NCBI RefSeq assembly: GCF_022631375.1
Contig: NZ_JALBGC010000004.1
Location: 434,001-498,000 of the forward strand
DNA: 64,000 bases
Direction of reading: 5' to 3'
DNA from: Hymenobacter cyanobacteriorum
GTDB lineage: Bacteria > Bacteroidota > Bacteroidia > Cytophagales > Hymenobacteraceae
The position numbers were made by a program, and so were the translations under genes. The stretch's first letter is position 1. Every line of letters begins with the position of its first letter. The notes beneath the pieces were generated by a model. It was given only the letters and a program-made list of their open reading frames with translations. It searched no databases and had not been told where the DNA came from. Positions 17,491 through 26,052 of the stretch are shown piece by piece.

Positions 17491-17757
17491 TTACGAAGTG
17501 AGCAGGAACTGCTTGCCGGGCTTTTCGCGGGGGTAGTTGGCGATGATGTCGCGCAGGATGGCCATGTCGTGGGGGCAGGCCTGGGCGAAGGCTTGCCAGT
17601 GCTGCAACACCACGGTATCCGGCATTTCGACCACGGCGATGATGGCATCCCAGAAGGCGTCCCAGCTCACACCGTACCAGTCGGGAAAGCCCAGCTCGCG
17701 TTTCATCAGCATGTGAAAAGCGGCTTTGGTATCGATGTCGGTGAGGTCGATGGTCAT
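17491..17757 (-). CDS. barstar-family protein
   Basis: This 88-residue acidic protein begins MTIDLTDIDTKAAFHMLMKRELGFPDWYGVSWDAFWDAI, which fits the barstar (barnase inhibitor) fold: strand, helix with FPxWYG, then an aromatic-rich helix. Known members inhibit RNases; many stand-alone copies are immunity proteins. No barnase-like RNase gene is seen nearby. The start at 17757 is chosen over an upstream in-frame ATG because it begins directly with the barstar strand. It is divergent from an unrecognised gene at 17858. Confidence 0.78.
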   Translation of the reverse strand: MTIDLTDIDTKAAFHMLMKRELGFPDWYGVSWDAFWDAIIAVVEMPDTVVLQHWQAFAQACPHDMAILRDIIANYPREKPGKQFLLTS

Positions 17758-17857
17758 GGGTATAATATGGAACACTATACTTGTGCTATATTGATTCCAA
17801 CAGCTGCAGAGCTTACCTTGGTCTAGTAGCAATTAAATCATTAATTCAACTCATTAC

Positions 17858-18664
17858 ATGCTTGGTTTCCTTCAAACCCTTTTGCCCCGCCTGCGCCAGT
17901 TTAATCAATCTTTGGAACAAGTGGAATTGTTTGTGGATAAGCCTTGGGTGCTAATTGACGAAGACGGACGCCAGCAGACATACATTTTTCGCCGGAGCGG
18001 CGATTTGTTAATGTCTTTAGACGGTCAAGTACAGATGGGTAATTGGGAATACATTGCCCCAGCGCAAAGCATCTTGATTGACCGAAAGGTTGATAAGTTG
18101 CTGCTGAATCACTTATTTTTCACAGATGCCCTACTAATCCTAGCCAGAGACGGAAAACCAGAAAGCAGATTTGTGTTGGCCAATCGGCAGCTAATTCCAG
18201 ATTTAAATGTCGGAGAGTACTTGCGAACGTTGGAAGTTAGAAACGCAATAAATCTGGATAAGCCGAATACGGCCTTATCAGAAGTGCATAAATCGTCTGC
18301 AACTACATCACAAGGTGTCAGGCTAGATTTCTTTGGCCGAGACGCTAAGGTGAGTTCAGGTGATGCTGCCTATGTGAATGATGAGCGCGCGCCCGATGGG
18401 CGATACATTACCGAGGAGAAGTGGGGAGTTTATATCAGTAATGGATTAGTTGAAAAAGTCTTCTGGCCAGAAAAATATAGGCTTGCTTATGGTCATGATG
18501 AATCAATTATTATTGATTGTGACGAAGCAGGCGTAAAGCCTAAGTTATCTAATAGGGTTTTTACAGTAAACGGTGAAGTAGTTGCTGATGAAAAATATCT
18601 TATAGTTGGCTCAGGGCCAATAAGAGTAAAAAAAGGAATAATAGACGGATTTCCGTGGTTTTAA
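17858..18664 (+). CDS. protein of unknown function
   Basis: This 268-residue soluble protein has no signal peptide and no membrane segment. It has an N-terminal part (LPRLRQFNQSLEQVELFVDKPWVLIDEDGRQQ) followed by what looks like alternating strands, and a C-terminal part with VNGEVVADEKYLIVGSGPIRVKKG. I do not recognise a family, though I have a faint memory of similar hypothetical proteins in Hymenobacter. The gene is visibly more AT-rich than its neighbours, which hints at transfer. It is divergent from the barstar gene. Confidence 0.6.
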   Translation: MLGFLQTLLPRLRQFNQSLEQVELFVDKPWVLIDEDGRQQTYIFRRSGDLLMSLDGQVQMGNWEYIAPAQSILIDRKVDKLLLNHLFFTDALLILARDGKPESRFVLANRQLIPDLNVGEYLRTLEVRNAINLDKPNTALSEVHKSSATTSQGVRLDFFGRDAKVSSGDAAYVNDERAPDGRYITEEKWGVYISNGLVEKVFWPEKYRLAYGHDESIIIDCDEAGVKPKLSNRVFTVNGEVVADEKYLIVGSGPIRVKKGIIDGFPWF

Positions 18665-18677
18665 CATTTTACTGCCC

Positions 18678-20492
18678 TCACGAAGCCGTATCCAGCACAT
18701 CGTCCCCATCATCGGCCATACTCTTCGCCAGCTTCTCGATATTTAAGCTGCGGGCCGAGGCGTCGAAAATCTCGCGGTAGGTGCCTTTCAGGTCGTAGAG
18801 CTCGTCGTGGGTGCCGCTTTCTACCATGTGGCCTTTTTTCATGACGTAGATGCAGTCCGAATCCACGATTTGGGCGAGGCTGTGGGAGATGATGACCACC
18901 GTGCGGCCCTGCTTGATGGCGTCGAGCGAGTTTTTAATTTGCTCGGTGGCGATGGCGTCGAGGCTGGCGGTGGGCTCGTCGAGGAAGATGATGGGCGGGT
19001 TTTTGAGGAAGAGCCGGGCGATGGCGATGCGCTGCTGCTGGCCGCCGCTGAGCTGCTGGGCATCGGACTCGTAGCGGCGCGGCAGGTCCAGAATCTGGTC
19101 GTGCAGGTAGGCCTGCTTGGCGGCGGCTTCGATGTCGGCCTGGGTGGCAGTGAAGTCGCCGTAGCGGATGTTTTCTTCGATGGTGCCCTTGAAAATGTGG
19201 TTTTTCTGGAGCACCAGGCCAATTTCCTGGCGCAGGGCGAAGGTGTCGTAGTCGGCCAGCGGGCGGCCATCGAGCAGGATTTCGCCGCCGTTGGGGCGAT
19301 AAAACTGGCAGAGCAGGTTGATGATGGTGCTTTTGCCCGCCCCGCTGAGGCCCACGAGCGCGGTGGTTTTGCCGGCCTGAATGGTCAGGCTCACGTCGTG
19401 CAGGGCGGCCGTGCCGCTGGGGTAGGTGAAGTTCACGTTCCGCAACTCGAACTGGCCGCGCAGGTTGGGGCCGGGCGCGAGATGGCCGGGGCGCTCACGC
19501 TGGTCGTCGGCGTCGAGGATGGCGAAGAAGCCTTCGGAGTAGGTGAGGGCCTCGTTCATCTCGTCGTAGATGCGGTGGAGCTGCCGGATGGGCGCCGACA
19601 CGTTGTTGAACAGCAGAATGTGGAACATGATGGCCCCGATGGAAATCTGGCGGTCGAGCACGAGGTAGGCCGTGAGGACGATGATGACGACCACGCCAAT
19701 CTGCTCCACGAAGGTTTTGAGGCCGTCGTAGCGGAAGTTGGTTTTGCGCGTCACCAACTGGGCATTCACCAGCTTGGCTTGGGTGTCGGCCTGCTTTTCG
19801 GCCTCGTACTGCTCGCGCACGAAGCTTTTGATGACCACAATTGAGTCGATGATGGTGATGAGGCCGTGATTTTTGCTTTCGCGCAGCTTTTGCAGGCCGC
19901 GGCGCACGCCCTGCAGCCGGTCGGCCTGCCGGAAGCTCAGCCAGAAATACACCGGCAGAATGGCCAGCGCCACCAGGCCCACCCACTTGTTGGCCACGAA
20001 CATGACCACCAGCGCCACCAGGGCGTTGGCAAACAGCGGCAGGATGTCGATGAAGAAGTTTTGCACCAGCTTCATCAGGCTCTCCACGCCGCGGTCGATG
20101 CGGGTCTGGAGCTTGCCGGTCTGGTTGCCCTCGTCGGAGAAAAACCCCAGCTCATAGCTCAGAATCTTGCTCACGGCCGTTTGCGAGAGCACGCTGGAAA
20201 TGTTGATGCGGATTTTCTCGCCGTAGTATTTCTGCCCGAAGGTGATGACGGTGTTGATGATTTCCTTGCCCAGCAGAATACCGCTCACCCAGGCCAGCAT
20301 GGTCCAGCCGGCGCTCAGACCGCGGTTTTGGTCGAGTAGGCCCTGCACCGTGTCCACGGTGTAGCGCAGCACGAAGGGGTTCACCTGCGCGGCCAGCGAG
20401 CCCACCAGCGTGAGCAGCAGCGTGGCAATGACGAGCGGGCGGTAGGGCCGCACGAAGGGCAGCAGGCGTTGGATAATCTGCCAAAGGCTCAT
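18678..20492 (-). CDS. ABC exporter, fused permease and ATPase (MsbA-like half transporter)
   Basis: This 604-residue half-transporter has six hydrophobic segments in the first 300 residues (for example LVIATLLLTLVGSLAAQV and FANALVALVVMFVANKW) and a C-terminal ATPase with Walker A GLSGAGKS, signature LSGGQQQR and Walker B IIFLDEP. The layout matches lipid or drug exporters of the MsbA/LmrA type that work as dimers. It is alone in its transcription unit, followed by no partner, so a homodimer is likely. Substrate is unknown. Confidence 0.88.
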   Translation of the reverse strand: MSLWQIIQRLLPFVRPYRPLVIATLLLTLVGSLAAQVNPFVLRYTVDTVQGLLDQNRGLSAGWTMLAWVSGILLGKEIINTVITFGQKYYGEKIRINISSVLSQTAVSKILSYELGFFSDEGNQTGKLQTRIDRGVESLMKLVQNFFIDILPLFANALVALVVMFVANKWVGLVALAILPVYFWLSFRQADRLQGVRRGLQKLRESKNHGLITIIDSIVVIKSFVREQYEAEKQADTQAKLVNAQLVTRKTNFRYDGLKTFVEQIGVVVIIVLTAYLVLDRQISIGAIMFHILLFNNVSAPIRQLHRIYDEMNEALTYSEGFFAILDADDQRERPGHLAPGPNLRGQFELRNVNFTYPSGTAALHDVSLTIQAGKTTALVGLSGAGKSTIINLLCQFYRPNGGEILLDGRPLADYDTFALRQEIGLVLQKNHIFKGTIEENIRYGDFTATQADIEAAAKQAYLHDQILDLPRRYESDAQQLSGGQQQRIAIARLFLKNPPIIFLDEPTASLDAIATEQIKNSLDAIKQGRTVVIISHSLAQIVDSDCIYVMKKGHMVESGTHDELYDLKGTYREIFDASARSLNIEKLAKSMADDGDDVLDTAS

Positions 20493-20546
20493 CTAATCGG
20501 GGCTAGGAGTGGAGCCGGTTAGACGAGTGGGGTGGGGGTGGGGTTG

Positions 20547-21203
20547 TTACCGGTGCCCTGCTTGTGTTCGCGTAACGTCGCTGGCAAAGCTGCTTATTCG
20601 GTGCTTAATTTTATCGCTACATGACGGGCAATTCTTTGCCATTCTGTCGATGATTTTTTTCTTAGCTGCGGAATTTGCTTCGTTGTAGCTGCCTGGTCCG
20701 CTATATGCTATAATTGCTCTCCACCTTTCATATCTTTTACCGGATTTATCCTTGTCCATATAGCTAAAGAATTCCTGTGGGTATGTAGTAGCGTAAGCCA
20801 AAGCAGGTTCACCGGGATATTCGCCCAAGGCGCCATCACTGATGGCGATTGTAAAGTCAAGGCACCACCGGTAAAAAGGCCTAATTTCCTGGTTTTTGGT
20901 AGTTGCAAGCGCCAATAGCTGCGTAGTGGAATCATTATCCGTCGGTCGGAAACGTGAGGTATAGAGCGCTTTCGCAAGTGGAGATACCGCCGGGTTTTTG
21001 AGATAAAACGAAACCGGTTTTTCACCAATTGAAGTTGGTAAGGCGTACCGACGTCCATTGTGCCTGTCAACCCACACCGGATTATGCTTGGCTAGTGGAA
21101 TACCCGCCTGGTTAGTTTCGTCAGGGGCGATTACCTTTTCTGACGGCCTATTGATACTGCTCGATATCGCAGCGAGCAGGAGGATGACAGATAGCGAATT
21201 CAT
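20547..21203 (-). CDS. putative secreted protein of unknown function
   Basis: This 218-residue protein has a hydrophobic N-terminus (MNSLSVILLLAAISSSI) likely to be a signal peptide. It contains PEFF-like and WRAIIAYSGPG phrases and a late CPSC pair that could bind metal or form a disulfide. No domain is recognised. Base composition is lower in GC than the flanking ABC exporter. It runs in the same direction as the next small gene at 21260. Confidence 0.5.
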   Translation of the reverse strand: MNSLSVILLLAAISSSINRPSEKVIAPDETNQAGIPLAKHNPVWVDRHNGRRYALPTSIGEKPVSFYLKNPAVSPLAKALYTSRFRPTDNDSTTQLLALATTKNQEIRPFYRWCLDFTIAISDGALGEYPGEPALAYATTYPQEFFSYMDKDKSGKRYERWRAIIAYSGPGSYNEANSAAKKKIIDRMAKNCPSCSDKIKHRISSFASDVTRTQAGHR

Positions 21204-21259
21204 AGCATATTGTAAATGAACAGGGTAGTATCTGCCTCCGGTACCCGTTTGGCGTAGGT

Positions 21260-21685
21260 TTAGTGCGATGCCACAAACATGAGGGTTCCCTTCTGGTAGC
21301 TGTGCGTCTCTTTCGAATAATAAATGGATAGAAGACTGTCTTGGCGAATGAGGTAATAATCAGGGTCGCAGGGATACATCTTGCTCGCCGGGCAAATGCT
21401 GACTTGCTTGGGATGGGGCTTATCCCTGTAATCAACGGTGACAATTTTATGTTTCCATAAAACCAGGGTGTCCGACTTCATTTTATACTCGCCTGTTACT
21501 TGGTAAAATGGTGTGGCGATGGTTTGATACTTCGTATAGCTATAACCACCGGGCGCTATCGTTAGCTTCATCGTGAATGCATGAGCACCAATGCGATTAT
21601 TGGCACTATAATACGTTTTTTCAAGCCGGGGCTGAACTGAAAATAATAGCCCGAATAGCCCGAATGCAAATAGGAAGTAATTCAT
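21260..21685 (-). CDS. small putative secreted protein of unknown function
   Basis: This 141-residue protein starts MNYFLFAFGLFGLLFSVQ, a likely signal peptide. The mature part is Tyr- and Lys-rich (YSANNRIGAHAFTMKLTIAPGGYSYTKYQT) with two Cys in CPASKMYPCDPD. No family is recognised. It sits upstream of the 20547 gene on the same strand and could be cotranscribed with it. The composition is AT-rich relative to the window. Confidence 0.5.
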   Translation of the reverse strand: MNYFLFAFGLFGLLFSVQPRLEKTYYSANNRIGAHAFTMKLTIAPGGYSYTKYQTIATPFYQVTGEYKMKSDTLVLWKHKIVTVDYRDKPHPKQVSICPASKMYPCDPDYYLIRQDSLLSIYYSKETHSYQKGTLMFVASH

Positions 21686-21749
21686 CGCAGGAGGTTAGGT
21701 ATATGGTTCCAGCATGTGATGGTGTAATTCCGGGTTGGAATTTCGCGCA

Positions 21750-22215
21750 ATGTTATGGAACAAATACGCCACGGCAGCGCGCACTATTCAGGCAGTACGG
21801 CGCTCTATCCAGCGTGGTCAGGAAAGCCTGCAAACGCTAGCCACACGCCACCGGCTCAACCCCAAAACCGTGGCCAAGTGACTCAAACGTCCTATGGCTC
21901 AAGATGCGCCGATGGGGCCAGCACCGGTTTCGACGGTGCTCACGGCTGAAGAAGAAGCCGTGGTCGTGGCGTTTCGGCGCCATATGCTCTTGCCCCTCAA
22001 CGGTTGCCTCTACGCTATGCAGGGCACGATTCCGCGCCTTTCCCGCGCGGCTTCGCACCTGTGCTTTCAGCAACACGGCATCAGCCGCTTACCGCTGAAC
22101 GAAGACGGACAGAGCCCCCGAAAAAGAAATTCAAAGACGGCCTATCGGCTACCTGCACGTGGATTTTGCGGAAATGCAAACGGAAACGAATACGTCTGCG
22201 CCCAGTGGTAGAAAA
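21750..22215 (+). pseudogene. decayed IS481-type transposase fragment
   Basis: Reading across frames gives MEQIRHGSA, then a shift to RTIQAVRRSIQRGQESLQTL and LNPKTVAK, an in-frame TGA (21879-21881) where Trp is expected, then PVSTVLTAEEEAVVVAFRRH, QHGISRLP, and after another shift IGYLHVDFAEMQT. This is the N-terminal HTH and the start of the DDE integrase domain of IS481-family transposases. There are at least two or three frameshifts plus the stop, and the catalytic domain is cut off after the first Asp region. It cannot be active. It abuts a pyrD fragment. Confidence 0.85.
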
Positions 22216-22240
22216 GTCCCGTTAACTATAACCAAGACCC

Positions 22241-22567
22241 AACCTACCTCTCAAAATCGTGCCCAACCTAACGGATTCGCCGCTCGACGACATCCTGGAA
22301 ATTGCCCGCGAAACCTGGCTGAGCGGGCTGGTGGCCACCAATGCCACCATCAGCCGCGACAACCTCCGCACCGCGCCGGCTTACGTGGCCAGCCTGGGCG
22401 CGGGCGGCATTCATTCGGTGGCCAATGCGGGGGAGAAACTCGATGCGGACGCTTCGCTCATTCAGCCTTACACCGGCTTTATCGGCGAAGGCCCGGCGCT
22501 GGTGAGCCGGATAAACCGGCGCCTGGTGCGGGGCTTGCCGCCGAAGAATGACGGGCCACCCGCTTAG
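22241..22567 (+). pseudogene. pyrD: C-terminal fragment of dihydroorotate dehydrogenase with internal deletion
   Basis: From about 22241 the frame reads LPLKIVPNLT (PyrD has KIAPDLT), DDILEIARET, GLVATNATISRDNLRT, then SLGAGG joined directly to IHSVANAGEKLDADASLIQPYTGFIGEGPALVSRINR. In normal PyrD about 35 residues separate the GAGG and GVGGIHS motifs; they are missing here, as if deleted between two Gly-rich motifs. The N-terminal two thirds are also gone, up to the transposase remnant. It is therefore a relic. Its position just upstream of pyrB and pyrC is notable. Confidence 0.82.
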
Positions 22568-23039
22568 GCTGCGGAATAAAGAGCTAAAGGTAAGCCGGAT
22601 GGGGCTTGCTAGGCAATTGCTTACGCGGGCCATATTTTTTTTGCCGGCGAGAGCAATGACAAAAGGTGCGTCGTTTAGCCCGTTAGGTCGAAAATAAAAG
22701 TTGCGAAAGGGGGCATGAAATAAAGTTAACATTACCGATGGACTGCCGGACGTAACAATGCCGTATTTTTGCGCCATGCTTCAACCAAAAGACTTGTTGA
22801 TGAAGCGCGGAACCTCGCTCGGCCGGGAACCGCGAGTGGACCGAGAGGTCTTTGCCATCATCGGTTCTCCTGATTTTGCCGCTGGTATTTCCGTTGTTTT
22901 TTCCTGGTTTTGCCCCGCCACCGTTTCGGATTCCGAAACGGTTTTTTTATGTCCATTGAGTTGGAGTTACTAAACGAATAGGGTAAAAACCGCCGACTGG
23001 CAAGCACTGACTACGCACTTAATTTTCCCCATCTTCGGT
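22568..23039 (+). promoter_or_regulatory. 472-bp leader region of pyrB with promoter box, hairpins and attenuator-like terminator
   Basis: No gene is recognised here. A TATTTTTG -7 box at 22764-22771 is followed by overlapping stems (CGCGG 22806-22810 with CCGCG 22830-22834, or CTCGC 22814-22818 with GCGAG 22832-22836), then GACC-GAGA-GGTC at 22839-22850 and an intrinsic terminator at 22921-22948, 90 bp before pyrB. The CGAGAGG loop partly resembles PyrR-binding loops. A small frame at 22758-22973 looks incidental. Confidence 0.55.
22921..22948 (+). terminator. intrinsic terminator in the pyrB leader (possible attenuator)
   Basis: A perfect 9-bp stem CCGTTTCGG / CCGAAACGG with a three-base loop is followed by seven T residues. 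No complete gene precedes it, and pyrB follows in the same direction, so it is better placed to control pyrB than to end another gene. Confidence 0.8.
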
Positions 23040-24020
23040 ATGGCACGCAAAGACCTGCTCGACATCGCATCCCTGCACCGTGAGGAAATCGAGTTCCTGC
23101 TCGACCAATCCACGTCGTTTAAAAAGCTGTTCACCCGCTCGGTGAAAAAAATCCCTGCCCTCGAGGGCAAGTCCGTGCTCATGCTCTTCTACGAGGCCAG
23201 CACCCGCACGCACTCGTCCTTTGAGGTGGCGGCCAAACGCCTCTCGGCGGAGGTCACGAACTTCAACGTCGACCATTCCTCCATCACCAAGGGCGAGTCG
23301 GTGCGCGAAACCATCGAGACGCTCCAGGCCATGCGCACCGACTACATCGTCGTGCGCCACAGCCACTCCGGCCTGCCCGGCATGATTGCCCGCCAAACCA
23401 CGGCGGCGGTCATCAACGCCGGCGACGGGGCCCACGAGCACCCCACCCAGGCCTTGCTCGACGCCTTCACCATCAAGGAGAAATTCCCTGACCCCCGGGG
23501 CAAAAAGGTCCTCATCATCGGCGACATTCTGCACTCGCGGGTGGCGCGCTCTACCAGCACATTGCTGCAAAAGCTGGGCGTGGAGGTTGCTTACCTCGGT
23601 CCGGGCTCGCTGGTACCCAAGTACGTGCCAGCCAGCATCCCCCGCTTCACCGACTACGAGGCCGCCATGGCCTGGGGGCCCGATGTGGTGTACCTGCTCC
23701 GCGTGCAGCTGGAGCGGCAGGACGTGCAGTTTTTCCCCAGCGTGCGCGAGTACCACCGCGTGTACGGCATCACCACCGCCCGGCTGGCGGAAATCCGCGA
23801 CCGCGGCCTCTACATCATGCACCCCGGCCCCGTGAACCGGGGCGTTGAGCTCTGCGACGCCGTGATGGACTACGAGCGCAGCCTCATCACCAACCAGGTC
23901 GAAAACGGCATTTCCGTGCGCATGGCCGTGCTCGACTGGCTTACGCCGGGCGGCGACTTTCCGAAGCAGGAAGCGTATGCCGCCCAGCCGCGCGCCGGCT
24001 CACCGGTCATCATGCCCTAA
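23040..24020 (+). CDS. pyrB: aspartate carbamoyltransferase catalytic subunit
   Basis: This 326-residue enzyme forms carbamoyl-aspartate in pyrimidine synthesis. Carbamoyl-phosphate motif FYEASTRTHSSFE (STRT at 54-57), second-subunit loop ITKGES, HPTQALLD and HPGPVNRGVE are all intact. From memory, Hymenobacter-type PyrB usually has FFENSTRTRLSFE, so this sequence looks like a different lineage, perhaps Opitutae-like; this is inference. No regulatory pyrI follows. It is followed after 77 bp by pyrC and preceded by an attenuator-like leader, so the two genes are probably one regulated operon. Confidence 0.93.
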   Translation: MARKDLLDIASLHREEIEFLLDQSTSFKKLFTRSVKKIPALEGKSVLMLFYEASTRTHSSFEVAAKRLSAEVTNFNVDHSSITKGESVRETIETLQAMRTDYIVVRHSHSGLPGMIARQTTAAVINAGDGAHEHPTQALLDAFTIKEKFPDPRGKKVLIIGDILHSRVARSTSTLLQKLGVEVAYLGPGSLVPKYVPASIPRFTDYEAAMAWGPDVVYLLRVQLERQDVQFFPSVREYHRVYGITTARLAEIRDRGLYIMHPGPVNRGVELCDAVMDYERSLITNQVENGISVRMAVLDWLTPGGDFPKQEAYAAQPRAGSPVIMP

Positions 24021-24097
24021 ACGCCGGACGCGGCGGCTGACTCCGCACTTCAATTTGCCTCTCCAAAAATCTTACGGTTTACAGAAATCCCCACTTC

Positions 24098-25375
24098 ATG
24101 CTCCTCCTTCAAAACGCCCGCATCGCCTCCGAAAATTCACCTGTGCTTGTCGAGAGCGATGTCCTGATTGTCGAAGGGAAAATTCAGGCCATCGGCAGCA
24201 GCCTGGCCATTCCCGAGGGGGCCCGCCTCGTCGACGCACGCGGCCGGGTGCTGATGCCGGGCATGTTTGATGCCCACGTCCATTTCCGTGCCCCCGGCTT
24301 CGAGAACAAGGAAACCATCACCACGGGCAGCGAAGCGGCCATCAACGGCGGCGTGACCGGCGTGGTGATGATGCCCAACACCCGCCCGGCCCTTGATTCG
24401 GCCACGGCGGTGGCCACCGTGCTGGAAAACGCCCGGGACCGGGCCCGCATTCCGGTCTACACCTCCGGCTGCGTCACCAAGAACCGCGAGGGCAAGGAGC
24501 TGGCCGAGATTGAGGGCATGCGCGAGCTCGGAGTGAAAATGCTCACCGACGACGGCGACACCACGGCCGACCCGGCGGTGCTGCTGCGGGCCATGCAGTA
24601 CGCCACCGAGTTCGGGATGTTCTTCGCCAGCCACTGCGAGGTGCCGGAGCTGGCCGGCCCGCGCGCCCTCAACGAAGGCGTGATGAGCTACCGGTTGGGC
24701 ATCAAGGGCTCGCCGGCCTGCGCCGAGGAAATCATCATCGACCGCGACATTCGCCTGGCCCGGGCGGCGGGAGCTCACGTGCACATTCAGCACGTATCCA
24801 GCAAGTTGGGCATGGAAACCATTCGCTGGTGGAAATCGCGCGGCGATGTGAAAGTGACGGCGGAAGTGGCCCCGCACCACCTGCTGTTCACCGATGAGCA
24901 CATCGGCGACTACGACACCAACTACAAGATGAACCCGCCGCTGCGCACGCAGGCCGATTGTGATGCCCTGCTCGAGGGACTCAAGGAAGGCGTGTTCGAC
25001 CTCATTGCCACCGACCACGCGCCGCACACGCCGTTCGAAAAAGCCCAGGACTTCATCAGCGCGCCCAACGGCATCACCGGTCTGGATACGGCCCTCGTCT
25101 CGCTCTACCACCACTTCGTCGAGCCCGGTAAATTCGGTTGGGACCTGGTATTGAAGCGCTATTCGGCCGAGCCCCGCCGCCTGATGGGGCTGCCGGCAGC
25201 CGCTCTTGAAGTCGGCCAGCCCGCCGATTGCCTCCTGTTCGACACCGAAGCGGAAACCACCTTCACCCGGGATTTTATGAAATCAAAGTCCCAGAACACG
25301 CCCTTTATCAACCAGACGCTGAAAGGCCGGGTGGATATGGTGATTTTAGGTGCGGAAATCCTGCTGGAGCGCTAA
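24098..25375 (+). CDS. pyrC: dihydroorotase (class I, PyrC/AllB-type amidohydrolase)
   Basis: This 425-residue metal-dependent amidohydrolase closes carbamoyl-aspartate to dihydroorotate. It has the metal motif DAHVHFR (His60, His62), MMPNTRP, the His ligands in ASHCEV and HIQHVSS, and the catalytic Asp in ATDHAPH. Length and motifs fit class I dihydroorotase; related allantoinases are excluded mainly by the pyrB neighbour. It lies 77 bp after pyrB, suggesting an operon. Codon use is GC-rich like its neighbours. As with pyrB, its style is not what I recall for Cytophagales. Confidence 0.9.
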   Translation: MLLLQNARIASENSPVLVESDVLIVEGKIQAIGSSLAIPEGARLVDARGRVLMPGMFDAHVHFRAPGFENKETITTGSEAAINGGVTGVVMMPNTRPALDSATAVATVLENARDRARIPVYTSGCVTKNREGKELAEIEGMRELGVKMLTDDGDTTADPAVLLRAMQYATEFGMFFASHCEVPELAGPRALNEGVMSYRLGIKGSPACAEEIIIDRDIRLARAAGAHVHIQHVSSKLGMETIRWWKSRGDVKVTAEVAPHHLLFTDEHIGDYDTNYKMNPPLRTQADCDALLEGLKEGVFDLIATDHAPHTPFEKAQDFISAPNGITGLDTALVSLYHHFVEPGKFGWDLVLKRYSAEPRRLMGLPAAALEVGQPADCLLFDTEAETTFTRDFMKSKSQNTPFINQTLKGRVDMVILGAEILLER

Positions 25376-25406
25376 CAGGCAAAGCTTGCCCAGATAATAG
25401 TTGTCT

Positions 25407-25494
25407 GTCATGCTGCGCTTGCCGAAACATCTCTGCCGCAATAGTAAAATCAATTACTTGCGTGGTAGAGATGCCTCGGCAAGCGCAGCATGAC
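25407..25494. repeat. palindromic repeat family A, divergent copy A4
   Basis: The arms GTCATGCTGCGCTTGCCGA and its inverse share the outer GTCATGCTG and the CATCTCTGCCGC / GCGTGGTAGAGATG extension with family A, but the middle is GCGCTTGCC instead of GAGCGCAGC. The right arm restores the ATGC/GCAT inner stem that the left arm has partly lost (AACAT). It separates pyrC from purE. Confidence 0.85.
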
Positions 25495-25518
25495 GTTCTT
25501 TTTCAAATTTGTCTTCCA

Positions 25519-26052
25519 ATGAGTATACAACTCCCATCCAACACTCCCCATTCCAGCGCCGACGCGGGCCAGCCGGTCGTCGGCGTGGTTATGGGCTCCA
25601 GCAGCGACTGGGAAACCATGCAGCACGCCGTGCAGATGCTCGCGCATTTCGGCGTTGCCCACGAAGCGCGCGTGGTGTCGGCCCACCGCATGCCCGACGA
25701 CCTGTTTGCCTACGCCGAACAAGCCGGCCCGCGCGGCCTGCAGGCCATCATTGCCGGTGCCGGTGGGGCCGCTCACTTGCCGGGCATGATGGCCGCCAAA
25801 ACCACGGTGCCCGTGCTGGGGGTGCCGGTGGCCAGCCGCCATTTGCAGGGCGTCGATTCGCTGCACAGCATCGTGCAGATGCCCAAGGGCGTGCCGGTGG
25901 CCACGTTTGCGATTGGTACTGCCGGGGCGGCCAATGCCGCGCTGTTCGCCGTGAGCATGCTGGCCCTGCACGACCCGGGCCTGGCGGCCAAGCTGCGGGC
26001 GTTTCGCGCCGAACAAACCGAAGCCGCCCGCGCCATGACGCTGCCCGTATGA
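25519..26052 (+). CDS. purE: 5-(carboxyamino)imidazole ribonucleotide mutase (PurE, class I)
   Basis: This 177-residue enzyme moves the carboxylate of N5-CAIR to make CAIR in purine synthesis. The key motifs are VMGSSSDWETM (25-34), VSAHRMP (His56) and IAGAGGAAHLPGM. The tail AFRAEQTEAARAMTLP and the whole wording resemble Betaproteobacteria (Burkholderiales) PurE more than the Bacteroidota form I recall. The start at 25519 follows repeat A4. Its stop overlaps the purK start by four bases (ATGA), so the pair is translationally coupled. Confidence 0.93.
   Translation: MSIQLPSNTPHSSADAGQPVVGVVMGSSSDWETMQHAVQMLAHFGVAHEARVVSAHRMPDDLFAYAEQAGPRGLQAIIAGAGGAAHLPGMMAAKTTVPVLGVPVASRHLQGVDSLHSIVQMPKGVPVATFAIGTAGAANAALFAVSMLALHDPGLAAKLRAFRAEQTEAARAMTLPV

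Noticed and set aside
22758..22973. A 71-codon frame upstream of pyrB
   Set aside because: It spans the leader hairpins and the terminator and does not resemble a leader peptide or any protein.
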